Positions 24,925 through 33,881 are shown, counted from the first letter of the stretch. The stretch is 64,000 nucleotides of DNA from Mesorhizobium sp. M1B.F.Ca.ET.045.04.1.1 (GCF_003952465.1 NZ_CP034448.1:186001-250000), one strand, 5' to 3'. Translations and numbers: made by a program. The notes: generated from the sequence alone by a model not told the origin.

Positions 24925-27219
24925 ATGAAGGTTGCGGTTCTCGGCGGCGGACCGGCCGGACTCTACTTTGCCATCTCGCTGAAGCTGCGCGATGCCGCGC
25001 ATGAGGTGACGGTCTACGAGCGCAACCGCCCGGACGACACGTTCGGCTGGGGCGTGGTGCTGTCGGCCGAAACGCTGGAGAACCTGACCAGGAACGACCC
25101 GGTCAGCGCCGTCTGGATCAAGAAGCATTTTGCCTATTGGGACGACATCGCCGTCATCCATGACGGCGTGCGCACGGTGTCCTCCGGCCATGGCTTCTGC
25201 GGCATCGGCCGCAAGCGGCTCCTGATCCTTTTACAGCGGCGGGCGCGCGAGCTCGGCATCAAGATGATGTTCGAGACCGATATCTCGGACCCCAAGCCCT
25301 TCATGGAAACGCATGATTTGGTGGTCGCGGCGGACGGGTTGAACTCGAAGTCGCGCGCGGCCTTCGCCGATGTCTTCAAGCCCGACATCGACACCCGCAA
25401 ATGCAAGTTCGTCTGGCTCGGCACCACGCAGAAATTCGACGACGCCTTCACCTTCATCTTCGAGAAGACGGAGCATGGCTGGGTGTGGGCGCATGCCTAC
25501 CAGTTCGACAGCGAGACCGCGACGTTCATCGTCGAATGCAGCGAGCAGACTTGGGCTGCCTTCGGCTTCGGGCAAATGACGCAGCAGGAATCGATCGCGG
25601 TCTGCGAGCGCATCTTCAAAAAGCATCTCGGCGGCCATCCGCTGATGACCAACGCCAACCACATTCGAGGTTCGGCCTGGATCAACTTCCCGCGCGTGCT
25701 GTGCGAGCGCTGGTCGTACAATAACCTGGCGCTGATGGGCGATGCCGCGGCTTCGGCGCATTTCTCGATCGGCTCCGGCACCAAGCTCGCGCTGGAAAGC
25801 GCGGTGGCGCTCGCCGACTATGTCGAGTCCGAGCCCGACCTCGAAGCCGCCTTCCGCAAATACGAGGATGCGCGGCGCACCGAGGTGCTCAAGCTGCAGT
25901 CGGCGGCACGCAATTCGCTCGAATGGTTCGAGGAAGTCGAACGATATCTCGGACTCGATCCGGTGCAGTTCAACTATTCGCTGCTTACCCGCTCGCAACG
26001 CATCAGCCACGAGAACCTTCGGCTGCGCGACGCCGAATGGCTGACGGGCGCCGAGGAATGGTTCCAGCGCAAGGCCGGCGCGGGCGGCAATATGCTGCGC
26101 CGCGCGCCGATGTTCGCGCCCTTCAAGTTGCGCGACATGACGCTCAACAACCGCATCGTCGTCTCGCCGATGGCGCAGTACAAGGCGGTCGACGGCTGCC
26201 CGACCGACTGGCATTTTGCCCACTATGCAGAACGCGCCAAGGGCGGCGCGGGGCTCCTCTATATCGAGATGACCTGCGTCAGCCCCGAAGGCCGCATCAC
26301 GCCCGGATGCCCCGGCTTCTACAAGCCCGAACATGAGGTAGCCTGGAAGCGCCTGGTCGATTTCGTCCATGCCGAGACCGAAGCGAAAATCTGCGCCCAG
26401 ATCGGCCATTCCGGCGCCAAGGGGTCGACCCGCCTCGGCTGGGAAGGAACGGACGAGCCGCTGCCCTCCGGCAACTGGCCGGTGATGGCGCCGTCGGCCG
26501 TGCCATGGTCGCCGCAGAACCAGGTGCCGAAGGCGATGGACCGCGCCGACATGGACGTTGTTCGCGACCAGTTCGTCGCGTCGGCAGAGATGGCCGAGCG
26601 CTGCGGCTTCGACATGCTGGAGATCCATGCCGCGCACGGCTATCTGCTTTCCGCCTTCATCACGCCGCTGACCAACAGGCGCACCGACGACTATGGCGGC
26701 TCGCTGGAGCACCGCATGCGCTATCCGCTGGAGATATTCCATGCCGTGCGCGCGGTGTGGCCGGCCGAGAAGCCGATCTCGGTGCGCATCTCGGCCAATG
26801 ACTGGGTGGGCATCGAAGGCGTGACGCCCGCCGACGCGGTCGAGATCGCCAGGCTGCTGCATGAGGCCGGCGTCGACCTCTGCGACGTCTCGGCCGGCCA
26901 GACCACCATCGCCGCCAAGCCGGTCTATGGCCGCATGTTCCAGACGCCGTTCTCCGACCGCATCCGCAATGAGGTCGGCATGGCGACGATGGCGGTCGGC
27001 AACATCTATGAGCCAGACCATGCCAACTCGATCCTGATGGCCGGGCGCGCCGATCTGGTGGCGCTGGCCAGGCCGCATCTCACCGATCCCTACTGGACGC
27101 TGCACGCGGCGGTGACCCTCGGCGACCGCGGCGTCAAATGGCCGGATCCCTATCTGCGCGGGCGCGACCAGATCTATCGTCTGGCCGAACGCGAAGCGGC
27201 GGCGGGGCTGAAGGTATGA
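24925..27219 (+). CDS. FAD monooxygenase / old-yellow-enzyme fusion (2-aminobenzoyl-CoA or salicylyl-CoA type)
   Basis: 764 residues from the ATG at 24925, with AGGAGA upstream. Residues 1 to about 390 form a salicylate-hydroxylase-like FAD monooxygenase: [19 protein letters not shown], the DG motif [12 protein letters not shown] and the GD motif [16 protein letters not shown]. Residues from about 395 to the end are an old-yellow-enzyme domain: [34 protein letters not shown] and [12 protein letters not shown]. This fusion and length match the known 2-aminobenzoyl-CoA monooxygenase/reductase architecture, which hydroxylates and then reduces the CoA-bound ring. Salicylyl-CoA 5-hydroxylase is the alternative label. 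SDR, hydratase and dehydrogenase genes follow, as expected for beta-oxidation-like ring breakdown. Confidence 0.85.
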   Translation: MKVAVLGGGPAGLYFAISLKLRDAAHEVTVYERNRPDDTFGWGVVLSAETLENLTRNDPVSAVWIKKHFAYWDDIAVIHDGVRTVSSGHGFCGIGRKRLLILLQRRARELGIKMMFETDISDPKPFMETHDLVVAADGLNSKSRAAFADVFKPDIDTRKCKFVWLGTTQKFDDAFTFIFEKTEHGWVWAHAYQFDSETATFIVECSEQTWAAFGFGQMTQQESIAVCERIFKKHLGGHPLMTNANHIRGSAWINFPRVLCERWSYNNLALMGDAAASAHFSIGSGTKLALESAVALADYVESEPDLEAAFRKYEDARRTEVLKLQSAARNSLEWFEEVERYLGLDPVQFNYSLLTRSQRISHENLRLRDAEWLTGAEEWFQRKAGAGGNMLRRAPMFAPFKLRDMTLNNRIVVSPMAQYKAVDGCPTDWHFAHYAERAKGGAGLLYIEMTCVSPEGRITPGCPGFYKPEHEVAWKRLVDFVHAETEAKICAQIGHSGAKGSTRLGWEGTDEPLPSGNWPVMAPSAVPWSPQNQVPKAMDRADMDVVRDQFVASAEMAERCGFDMLEIHAAHGYLLSAFITPLTNRRTDDYGGSLEHRMRYPLEIFHAVRAVWPAEKPISVRISANDWVGIEGVTPADAVEIARLLHEAGVDLCDVSAGQTTIAAKPVYGRMFQTPFSDRIRNEVGMATMAVGNIYEPDHANSILMAGRADLVALARPHLTDPYWTLHAAVTLGDRGVKWPDPYLRGRDQIYRLAEREAAAGLKV

Positions 27220-27241
27220 GCGCTTTTATGTTTTCACGTCG

Positions 27242-27409
27242 GCGCTGCCCCTCATCCGCCTGCCCGTCCTCCGCAGCAGCTGCGCTGCAGCTGCGGAGGG
27301 TGGACCGGCACCTTCTCCCCGTGAAGGACGGGGAGAAGGGACGCGCTCCAGCGCTGGTGACCCCCTCTCCCCGTTCTTCACGGGGAGAGGGTAAGGGTGA
27401 GGGGCAGCG
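27242..27409. repeat. Family B palindromic intergenic repeat, copy 2
   Basis: About 168 bp with ends CGCTGCCCCTCA and TGAGGGGCAGCG, and inner inverted pairs CTTCTCCCCGT and ACGGGGAGA. An extra local palindrome, GCAGCTGCGCTGCAGCTGC-like, lies near 27273. It separates the monooxygenase fusion gene from the SDR gene. Confidence 0.78.
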
Positions 27410-27430
27410 TCTGCGTTCGAGGATGGACTC

Positions 27431-28189
27431 ATGATCGCCGGTCGACATGCCCTCGTCACCGGCGGCGGTTCCGGTGTCGGCAAAGCCATTGCGCTGGTGC
27501 TGGCGGAAGCCGGCGTTACCGTCACCATCTGCGGGCGGCGCGAGGCTGCCCTTGCCGAGGTCGCGAAGGAAAACGACCGCATCTTCGCCATCGCCGCCGA
27601 TGTCACCGATGAGGCAGAGATGGCGACCCTCTACGAGAAGGCCGAGGCGGCGCGCGGACCGTTCGATATCGTCGTCGCCAATGCCGGCATGGCCGGCAGC
27701 GCGCCGGCGCACAAGACCGCGCTGGTCGACTGGCGGCGGACACTCGACGTCAACCTGACCGGCGCGTTCCTGACGGTGAAGCCGGCGCTGGCAGGCATGC
27801 TGGCGCGCAAGCAGGGGCGCATCGTCTTCGTCGCCTCGACCGCCGGCCTGAAAGGCTACGCCTATGTCGCGCCTTACGTCGCGGCCAAGCACGGCGTCGT
27901 CGGGCTGATGCGGGCTTTAGCCGCCGAGACCGCCAAGTCAGGCGTGACGGTGAACGCAGTCTGCCCGGGTTTCGTGGAGACCGACATGCTGGAAGAATCC
28001 GTCCGGCGCATCGTCGAGAAGACCGGGCGTTCCGCCGATGACGCCCGCGCGAGCCTTTCAGCGATCAACCCGCAAGGGCGTTTCATCCAACCGGAGGAAA
28101 TTGCGGCGGCGGTGCTCTGGCTGTGCAGCGATGCCGCGCGATCGATCACCGGACAGGCGATCTCAGTCTCGGGAGGCGAGACATGGTAG
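27431..28189 (+). CDS. SDR family NAD(P)-dependent oxidoreductase
   Basis: 252 residues with a classical SDR layout: VTGGGSGVGKAIAL cofactor loop, NAG in VANAGMAGS, and catalytic Ser and Tyr-x3-Lys in FVASTAG and YVAAK. The C-terminal part reads PEEIAAAVLWLCSDAA. In this operon it would suit oxidation of a 3-hydroxyacyl-CoA or cyclic alcohol from the reduced ring. That role is inferred. It overlaps the MarR gene start. Confidence 0.87.
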   Translation: MIAGRHALVTGGGSGVGKAIALVLAEAGVTVTICGRREAALAEVAKENDRIFAIAADVTDEAEMATLYEKAEAARGPFDIVVANAGMAGSAPAHKTALVDWRRTLDVNLTGAFLTVKPALAGMLARKQGRIVFVASTAGLKGYAYVAPYVAAKHGVVGLMRALAAETAKSGVTVNAVCPGFVETDMLEESVRRIVEKTGRSADDARASLSAINPQGRFIQPEEIAAAVLWLCSDAARSITGQAISVSGGETW

Positions 28190-28647
28190 CGGGACCGACA
28201 TCCGCCGGACCGGGCAAGGACAGGCTGCGCCTGTGGATACGCTTGCTGCGCGCCTCGCGCACCATCGAGGCCGAGCTACGCGAGCGGCTGAAGAAGGAGT
28301 TCGACACGACACTGCCGCGCTTCGACGTGATGGCGGCGCTCTACCGGTCGCCGGAAGGCATGCTGATGAGCGACCTGTCGCGCTTCCTTTTGGTGTCGAA
28401 CGGCAATGTGACGGGCATCGTCGACCGGCTGGTTTCGGAAGGCCTTGTGACGCGGGCGCGCCGCAACGGCGACCGCCGCACCTCGATGGTGCGGCTGACC
28501 CAGGAAGGCTCGAAGTCCTTCGCGGCAATCGCCGCCGCGCATGAGAGCTGGGTCGGCGAGCTGCTCGGCACTGTCAGCGAGGACGAGGCGCGCCGGCTGA
28601 CCGGCATGCTGAAATCGTTCCGCAGCAATTGGGAAGGACGCGAATGA
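28183..28647 (+). CDS. MarR family transcriptional regulator
   Basis: 154 residues from the ATG at 28183, which overlaps the SDR stop. The winged helix is at about 45-110 ([20 protein letters not shown], then [33 protein letters not shown]). It is coupled at both ends to catabolic genes, so it is very probably the local repressor of this operon, perhaps through the palindrome at 24830-24841. The inducer is likely a CoA thioester or the aromatic acid. It differs clearly from the MarR at 13870. Confidence 0.88.
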   Translation: MVAGPTSAGPGKDRLRLWIRLLRASRTIEAELRERLKKEFDTTLPRFDVMAALYRSPEGMLMSDLSRFLLVSNGNVTGIVDRLVSEGLVTRARRNGDRRTSMVRLTQEGSKSFAAIAAAHESWVGELLGTVSEDEARRLTGMLKSFRSNWEGRE

Positions 28648-29456
28648 GCAAGATAGCCAACCTCAAGCCGAAGCACTTCCTCTGGCAAGTGGAAGGCAGG
28701 ATCGCCAGGGTCCGGCTCGACCGTCCCGAACGCAAGAACCCGCTGACCTTCGACAGCTATGGCGAGCTGCGCGACACGTTTCGCGATCTCGTCTATGCCG
28801 AGGATGTCGACGCCGTGGTGTTCCTGCCCAATGGCGGCAATTTCTGCTCGGGCGGCGATGTCCACGACATCATCGGGCCGCTGGTCAAGATGGACATGAA
28901 GGCGCTGCTTGCCTTCACGCGCATGACCGGCGACTTCGTCAAGGCGATGCTCAATTGCGGCAAGCCGATCATTTCGGCGGTCGACGGGGTTGCGGTCGGC
29001 GCCGGCGCCATCATCGCCATGGCCTCCGACATCCGCATCGCGACGCCGCAGGCAAAGACGGCGTTCCTGTTCACCCGCGTCGGGCTTGCCGGCTGCGACA
29101 TGGGCGCTTGCGCGATCCTGCCGCGCATCATCGGCCAGGGCCGAGCGGCGGAGCTGCTTTATACCGGCCGCACGATGAGCGCCGCCGAGGGCGAGCGCTG
29201 GGGTTTTTACAACCGCCTGGTCGATGCGGCGGCGCTCGAGGCCGACGCGCTCGACATGGCGGCGCGCATCGTCTCCGGCCCGACCTTCGCGCACGGCATC
29301 ACCAAGACGCAGCTCAATCAGGAATGGTCGATGGGCCTCGACCAGGCGATCGAGGCCGAAGCGCAGGCGCAGGCGATCTGCATGCAAACCGGCGATTTCG
29401 AGCGGGCGTACAAGGCGTTCGTGGCGAAAGAAAAGCCGGTGTTCGAGGGGAACTAG
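28644..29456 (+). CDS. Enoyl-CoA hydratase/isomerase family protein
   Basis: 270 residues of the crotonase fold. The oxyanion-hole regions are [11 protein letters not shown] and [21 protein letters not shown], and the later [21 protein letters not shown] block fits hydratases acting in aromatic beta-oxidation-like pathways. The ATG joins the MarR stop (ATGA) and is preceded by GGGAAGGA. It would hydrate or hydrolytically open a cyclic acyl-CoA derived from the reductive monooxygenase step. The exact substrate is unknown. Confidence 0.87.
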   Translation: MSKIANLKPKHFLWQVEGRIARVRLDRPERKNPLTFDSYGELRDTFRDLVYAEDVDAVVFLPNGGNFCSGGDVHDIIGPLVKMDMKALLAFTRMTGDFVKAMLNCGKPIISAVDGVAVGAGAIIAMASDIRIATPQAKTAFLFTRVGLAGCDMGACAILPRIIGQGRAAELLYTGRTMSAAEGERWGFYNRLVDAAALEADALDMAARIVSGPTFAHGITKTQLNQEWSMGLDQAIEAEAQAQAICMQTGDFERAYKAFVAKEKPVFEGN

Positions 29457-29480
29457 CGATGATCGGTTTTCGCCCAGGCA

Positions 29481-29633
29481 CCCCCCTCTGGCCTGCCGGA
29501 CATCTCCCCAGCAAGGGGGGAGATTGGACGTCGCCACTGCTTTCGCCAATCATCAACGTCGCGGGAAGTGGGCCGCCGACGGAACTGCTAATCTCCCCCC
29601 TTGCGGGGGAGATGTCCGGCAGGACAGAGGGGG
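29481..29633. repeat. Family A palindromic intergenic repeat, copy 2
   Basis: About 153 bp, with arms CCCCCCTCTGGCCTGCCGGA and its inverse around a TTTCGCCAATCATCAACGTC core. It is inserted between the hydratase and acyl-CoA dehydrogenase genes, inside what is probably one operon. Confidence 0.85.
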
Positions 29634-29665
29634 TGTGAAGGAACGAGGCGCAGGAGGCTTTCTCC

Positions 29666-30814
29666 ATGCCTGACCGCTCCTTCCTCGACTGGCCGTTCTT
29701 CGAAGATCGCCATCGCCAACTGGCCGAACAGCTCGAAGCCTGGTGCGCAAAGAACCTGCCGGTCGATCACCACGACGTGGACAGTGCCTGCCGTTCGCTG
29801 GTGGCGATGCTTGGCCGCGACGGCTGGCTGAAGCCGACGGCGCTCGACCCCGACAATCCCGGACCGCTCGACGTGCGCACGCTCTGCATCATCCGCGAGA
29901 CGCTCGCCCGCCATGACGGGCTCGCCGACTTCGCCTTCGCCATGCAGGGACTGGGCACCGGCGCGATCTCGCTGTTCGGCACGCCGGACCAGCAGCGCTG
30001 GCTGGAAAAGACGCGGACCGGTCAGGCGATTTCCGCATTTGCGCTCTCGGAACCACGCTCGGGATCGGACGTCGCCAATATGGAGATGACGGCTGTCCGC
30101 GACGGCGACGACTATGTCCTTTCCGGCGAAAAAACCTGGATCTCCAATGGCGGCATCGCCGACCTCTATGGTGTGTTCGCCCGCACCGGCGAGGCGCCTG
30201 GCGCCAAGGGTATTTCGGCTTTCATCGTGCCCGCCGACGCCAAGGGCCTTGGCGTTGCCGAGCGGCTGGACGTGATCGCTCCGCATCCGCTGGCGCGGCT
30301 TTCCTTCGACAATGTCCGCGTTCCGGCTTCCGCCTTGATCGGCAAGCCCGGCGACGGTTTTCGCATCGCCATGTCGGTGCTCGACGTCTTCCGCTCGACG
30401 GTGGGCGCCGCGGCACTCGGTTTCGCGCGGCGCGCGCTGGATGAAAGCGTCAAGCGGGTGGCCGAGCGAAAACTGTTCGGCGCGCCGATGGCGGAGCTGC
30501 AGATGGTGCAGGGCCACGTCGCCGACATGGCGCTCGATGTCGATGCCGCGGCGCTCCTCATCTATCGCGCCGCCTGGACCAAGGACATGGGGGCCGCGCG
30601 GGTGACGCGCGAGGCGGCGATGGCGAAGCTCTTCGCCACCGACCGTGCACAGGAAGTGATCGACAAGGCCGTGCAGCTGCATGGCGGCGATGGCGTGCGC
30701 AAGGGCCACATCGTCGAGAGCCTCTACCGCGAGATCCGGGCGCTGCGAATCTACGAGGGAGCCTCGGATGTGCAGAAGGTGGTGATCGCCAGGCAGGTCA
30801 TTGGGGCGGCATGA
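29666..30814 (+). CDS. Acyl-CoA dehydrogenase family protein
   Basis: 382 residues. FAD/substrate motifs are [19 protein letters not shown] and [15 protein letters not shown]. The C-terminal [18 protein letters not shown] carries the Glu that serves as catalytic base in many family members. AGGAGG precedes the ATG. It would oxidise an acyl-CoA formed during ring breakdown and pass electrons to ETF. It follows the hydratase gene after a palindromic repeat. Confidence 0.88.
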   Translation: MPDRSFLDWPFFEDRHRQLAEQLEAWCAKNLPVDHHDVDSACRSLVAMLGRDGWLKPTALDPDNPGPLDVRTLCIIRETLARHDGLADFAFAMQGLGTGAISLFGTPDQQRWLEKTRTGQAISAFALSEPRSGSDVANMEMTAVRDGDDYVLSGEKTWISNGGIADLYGVFARTGEAPGAKGISAFIVPADAKGLGVAERLDVIAPHPLARLSFDNVRVPASALIGKPGDGFRIAMSVLDVFRSTVGAAALGFARRALDESVKRVAERKLFGAPMAELQMVQGHVADMALDVDAAALLIYRAAWTKDMGAARVTREAAMAKLFATDRAQEVIDKAVQLHGGDGVRKGHIVESLYREIRALRIYEGASDVQKVVIARQVIGAA

Positions 30815-30857
30815 GATCATGCCTTGCGAACCGTATTTGAACTAGGGGGAGCTAGAC

Positions 30858-31253
30858 GTGCACACCATCCTGCAGCCGAAAGGCTGGGCCAAACCGATCG
30901 GCTACGCCAATGGCGTCGCGGCCGGCGGGCGGCTGGTTTTCATCGGCGGCCAGGTCGGCTGGAACGCCGAATGCAAGTTCGAGACCGACGACTTCGTCGG
31001 CCAGGTGCGCCAGACGCTCGCCAATGTCGTCACGGTGCTCGCCGAAGCCGGCGGCGAACCGCGGCACATCACCTCGATGACCTGGTATTTCACCGACAAG
31101 GCCGAGTATCTCGCCAACCTCAAGGGGATCGGCGAGGCTTATCGCGCGGTGATAGGCCGGCACTTTCCGGCGATGGCCGCCATGCAGGTGGTGGCACTGG
31201 TCGAGGACCGCGCCAAGGTCGAGATCCAGGCTATGGCGGTCATTCCGGAGTGA
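30858..31253 (+). CDS. RidA (YjgF/YER057c/UK114) family protein
   Basis: 131 residues from the GTG at 30858, with AGGGGGA upstream. The sequence shows the family fold: GRLVFIGGQVGWNAE, QTLANVVTVLAEAGGEPRHI and VEIQAMAVIPE. RidA members hydrolyse enamines or imines. However, the arginine essential in the RidA subgroup appears replaced by Leu in my alignment (VVALVEDRAKVEI), which suggests one of the Rid subgroups without that activity. Its place at the end of an aminobenzoyl-CoA-type operon, where a cyclic enamine is expected, makes it interesting. Confidence 0.83.
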   Translation: MHTILQPKGWAKPIGYANGVAAGGRLVFIGGQVGWNAECKFETDDFVGQVRQTLANVVTVLAEAGGEPRHITSMTWYFTDKAEYLANLKGIGEAYRAVIGRHFPAMAAMQVVALVEDRAKVEIQAMAVIPE

Positions 31254-31330
31254 GATGAGCTACGGAGCTTTGGTCCCATCGAAAGGGATTCGAATGCGCT
31301 CAGGCTTAGGCGGCAAATTTTCGATGCCGG

Positions 31331-31486
31331 CGCTGCCCCTCACCTGCCTGCCGGCATCCTCTCCCCGTATAGTGACGGGGAGAGGGGCGCTGTCATCACC
31401 GGTTTCGCCAATCTCAAGCGTCGCAAGAAGGGAGCCAGCGTTGCGGCCAGCCCCTAAAGGGCCGGCAGGCGGATGAGGGGCGGCGC
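31331..31486. repeat. Family B/A mosaic palindromic repeat, copy 3
   Basis: About 156 bp with family-B-like ends (CGCTGCCCCTCACCTGCCTG at the left, GGATGAGGGGCGGCG at the right), but the centre, TTCGCCAATCTCAAGCGTCGC, resembles the family A core. This supports a mosaic origin. It occupies much of the 367-base gap before the GntR gene. Confidence 0.75.
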
Positions 31487-31539
31487 CGACGCTGGTCAGA
31501 CCGTCGACTCTCGCAACCGCTTGGCTCCCGCCACAATTT

Positions 31540-31555
31540 GTGATCAGATGATCAC
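31540..31555. promoter_or_regulatory. GTGATCA-N2-TGATCAC operator upstream of the GntR gene
   Basis: A perfect 16-bp inverted repeat (7-bp arms, GA spacer), 65 bases before the GTG start of the GntR regulator. The same arms recur at 33866-33881 before the kynureninase-like operon. Short palindromes with a two-base spacer are usual for FadR/GntR proteins, so autoregulation is likely. Confidence 0.75.
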
Positions 31556-31620
31556 GCCTGCTTCGGCAGGCCGCTTGTGTGTGTCTTCGCACATAGGCTT
31601 TGTCGGAGGAAAGCAAAAGC

Positions 31621-32349
31621 GTGGCTCTGGGCTTCGACCGGGTATCGGGACGCATCACCGTCCAGGATGGCGTCTACCAGCAGCTTCGCCATGCCTTGAT
31701 GGTCGGCAGCTTCGATCCCGGGCAAGTGCTGACCATCGCCTCGCTGGCCGAGGCTTTCGGCACGTCGAACATGCCGGTGCGCGAGGCGCTGCGACGGCTG
31801 GCGGCGGAGAATGCGCTGGAAATCTCGCCGAACGGTTCCGCCTGCGTCCCGGTGGTGACTCGGGCGCGGCTCGACGACCTCTGCCGAGCCCGCCTCGCGG
31901 TCGAAGGGCTGGCGGCCGAGCTCGGCGCGCCGCGCCTGACCGCGGCCGAGATCGCCTCGCTGCAGAGGGTCACTGACGACCAGCAGGCGATCGGCCGCGA
32001 CGGCAGCATCTACGAGCTGATCGCCAAGAACCAGCAGTTCCACTTTACCATCTATCGCGCCTCCGGCTCCGACGTGCTGTTCCAGCTCATCGAGACGCTG
32101 TGGCTGCGCTTCGGCCCTTACATGCGGCTCTTGTCCAACCATGTCGCGCCGCTGATGCGCGCCGGGACGATGGAGCCCTCGGGGCGCCATGCCGAGATCA
32201 TCGCAGCGCTGAAGGACAAGGATTTCGTGCGCGCCCGCGACGAGGTGGTGGCAGACATCACGGCGACGCAACAAACCCTGCGCACGATCTGCCCCGACGT
32301 GCCGGAACCCCGGCCGGTCGATTTCGCCGCCTTCGGCAGGGCGCCCTGA
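31621..32349 (+). CDS. GntR family regulator with FCD domain
   Basis: 242 residues from the GTG at 31621, which has GGAGGAAAG upstream; the TTG at 31600 is less likely. The N-terminal winged helix (about 15-75) reads VYQQLRHALMVGSFDPGQ, then MPVREALRRLAAENALEI. The FCD effector domain (about 85-225) has NQQFHFTIYRAS with the metal/ligand-binding His. It probably represses its own gene and the kynureninase-like operon through matching operators. An IS element now lies between the two. Confidence 0.87.
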   Translation: MALGFDRVSGRITVQDGVYQQLRHALMVGSFDPGQVLTIASLAEAFGTSNMPVREALRRLAAENALEISPNGSACVPVVTRARLDDLCRARLAVEGLAAELGAPRLTAAEIASLQRVTDDQQAIGRDGSIYELIAKNQQFHFTIYRASGSDVLFQLIETLWLRFGPYMRLLSNHVAPLMRAGTMEPSGRHAEIIAALKDKDFVRARDEVVADITATQQTLRTICPDVPEPRPVDFAAFGRAP

Positions 32350-32393
32350 CACCTAATTCTCTACGTTTGCGTTGGCAGGTCCCATGCTTTGGC

Positions 32394-33427
32394 GATTGGC
32401 CGGAACGCCCATTGCTTCGTCATCAACTCTGAGGAATCATGGCGTCCCGGAGCCTGGCATTTAGGGTGACGACGATCTTTCGCATGACGGCGGCGATGGC
32501 CACCATAGGCTTTTTGCCGTTGGCGCGCAGGCGTTTGTAGAAGGCTGCGAACTCGCCCTTTCCGGCTGCGGCGCACAGGGCCGGCATGTAGAGCATGGTT
32601 CTGACGTCAGGGCGTCCGCCACGGATTTTGCGGTAGCCGTGTTTTTGGCCGCTGTCGTTTGGATGAGGCGCGAGCCCTGCAAGGGCTGCAGCCTTGCGGC
32701 GGGTCAGGGAGCCGAGCTCGGGCAAGCTGGCCAGCAGCTTGGCCGCCATGATCGGGCCGAGATTGTCCATGGCCGTGCATATGGCTGCCCGGTGCTTGAG
32801 GGTGCGGCTGTTGGCGATCAGTTCGCGGATGTCGGCCTCGATGGTCTTGATCTGATTGTCGACGGCTTTGATCATCGCCTTGAAGGAGGCAGCGAGCCCG
32901 CGGCCGCCGGGGGCCTTGAGGCGGTTCTTCTCAGCACCCCTGAAGGCCATGAGCTCCTGGCGGCGGCGAACCAAGGCGCGTAGGCGTGTCGCATCGGCAT
33001 CCGGAGCCTGCCACAGGCACAGCTTCTCCCAGCGCTCACGGCCGTAGGCAGAAAGCATGCCGGCATCGATGGCGTCGCTCTTGCCGTGGGTGCCGAAGGA
33101 GCGGATGAAGCTTTTGACCTTGAGCGTGTCGGCGCGGTGGCAGGCGATGCCGGCGCGCAGGCACTCCTCGAGCAGCAGGCTTTCATGACCTCCGGTCGGC
33201 TCGCACACGACAAGGTCGATGTGTTTGTAGCGCTTGAGGAGGGCACGGATTGCACGCCGCTGATTGGCTATGGTGCGGGTGGTGGTGCCGTCGGCGACGG
33301 TGATGGTGTCCTTGGCGATGTCGAAGCCGAGGCACAGCTGCGGCTGGTGGTGCAAGAAGGCCATGCTGGTGGTATCCTTAAAAGGCTTCGGATTGTTTGC
33401 GGGCGTGGCTCAGGCCAGCGGCCAATC
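32394..33427 (-). mobile_element. IS110-family insertion element, approximate limits
   Basis: A single-gene element inserted just after the GntR gene. A 9-bp inverted pair GATTGGCCG (32394-32402) and CGGCCAATC (33419-33427) brackets the transposase gene and could be subterminal repeats, but the true ends may lie further out, because IS110 elements often lack clear terminal repeats. No target duplication is seen, as expected for the family. Confidence 0.55.
32423..33364 (-). CDS. IS110-family transposase (DEDD recombinase)
   Basis: 313 residues, apparently intact. The N-terminal RuvC-like domain has D15 (GFDIAKD), E55 (VCEPTGGHE), D97 and D100 (KSDAIDAG). The C-terminal Tnp20-type domain runs from about 190 and includes DSGQKHGYRKIRGGR; S238 in DSG is the best candidate for the nucleophilic serine. 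AAGGAT precedes the ATG. Such enzymes insert circular intermediates with the help of an element-encoded bridge RNA in members studied so far. The insertion separates a regulator from its probable target operon. Confidence 0.9.
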   Translation of the reverse strand: MAFLHHQPQLCLGFDIAKDTITVADGTTTRTIANQRRAIRALLKRYKHIDLVVCEPTGGHESLLLEECLRAGIACHRADTLKVKSFIRSFGTHGKSDAIDAGMLSAYGRERWEKLCLWQAPDADATRLRALVRRRQELMAFRGAEKNRLKAPGGRGLAASFKAMIKAVDNQIKTIEADIRELIANSRTLKHRAAICTAMDNLGPIMAAKLLASLPELGSLTRRKAAALAGLAPHPNDSGQKHGYRKIRGGRPDVRTMLYMPALCAAAGKGEFAAFYKRLRANGKKPMVAIAAVMRKIVVTLNARLRDAMIPQS

Positions 33428-33578
33428 AACTCTCCAAGCGATGGCGGACAAAGACGGCAGGGACCATGATGACGTCGGGTGTTACCCGGTCCTTAGGACG
33501 GTCGCCTGCCGCCGGGACTGCTGGCTGTGATGGGCCTGCAGTCCCGGCCGCCAAACTACCCGATCCTTCTCAAACAAT
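33365..33578 (-). other. Structured noncoding leader of the IS110 transposase, possible bridge RNA
   Basis: No gene. On the transposase strand it contains a perfect 11-bp stem (GCCGGGACTGC at 33511-33521, GCAGTCCCGGC at 33538-33548) and a GTCCTTAGGAC hairpin at 33489-33499. IS110-group elements encode their guide RNA upstream of the transposase, so this is the place to look, but I cannot show complementarity to donor and target. Confidence 0.4.
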
Positions 33579-33741
33579 CCTTGGGCGAAGCGTACCGCGT
33601 AGACCCAAGGATCCATTCCGTTACATATGAGCGTTGCAGCGGTGCGGAATTCTGCTGCGCGGCGGCGCCTCAAGGTCACGGAATGGATCCTCGGGTCTGC
33701 GCCGCGTCGCTTCGCTCCTTGCTTCGCCCGTGGATGACGAA
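33579..33741. repeat. Family C palindromic intergenic repeat, copy 2
   Basis: About 163 bp. It shares with copy 1 the inner pair AGGATCCATTCCGT / ACGGAATGGATCCT, the core GCGGAATTCTGCT and the right end GCCCGTGGATGACGAA. Its left end is shortened and diverged. Its right arm is the reverse complement of the left arm of copy 1. Confidence 0.8.
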
Positions 33742-33865
33742 CCGACAGGCGCTTCGGCCATCTCCACAGCGCTCTGAGCGGCGGCTCGTGGACCAAAGAT
33801 ATCGCGCACTTCTTGGTCGCCATCCGCATTTCTTCCCTGCTGCCGATTGATCCCTATCCGGTTTT

Positions 33866-33881
33866 GTGATCACATGATCAC
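33866..33881. promoter_or_regulatory. GTGATCA-N2-TGATCAC operator upstream of the kynureninase-like operon
   Basis: The 7-bp arms are identical to those at 31540-31555, with a CA spacer, and an extra T/A pair outside makes TGTGATCA...TGATCACA. It ends 19 bases before the ATG at 33901, so a bound GntR protein would block transcription or its start. Confidence 0.78.
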
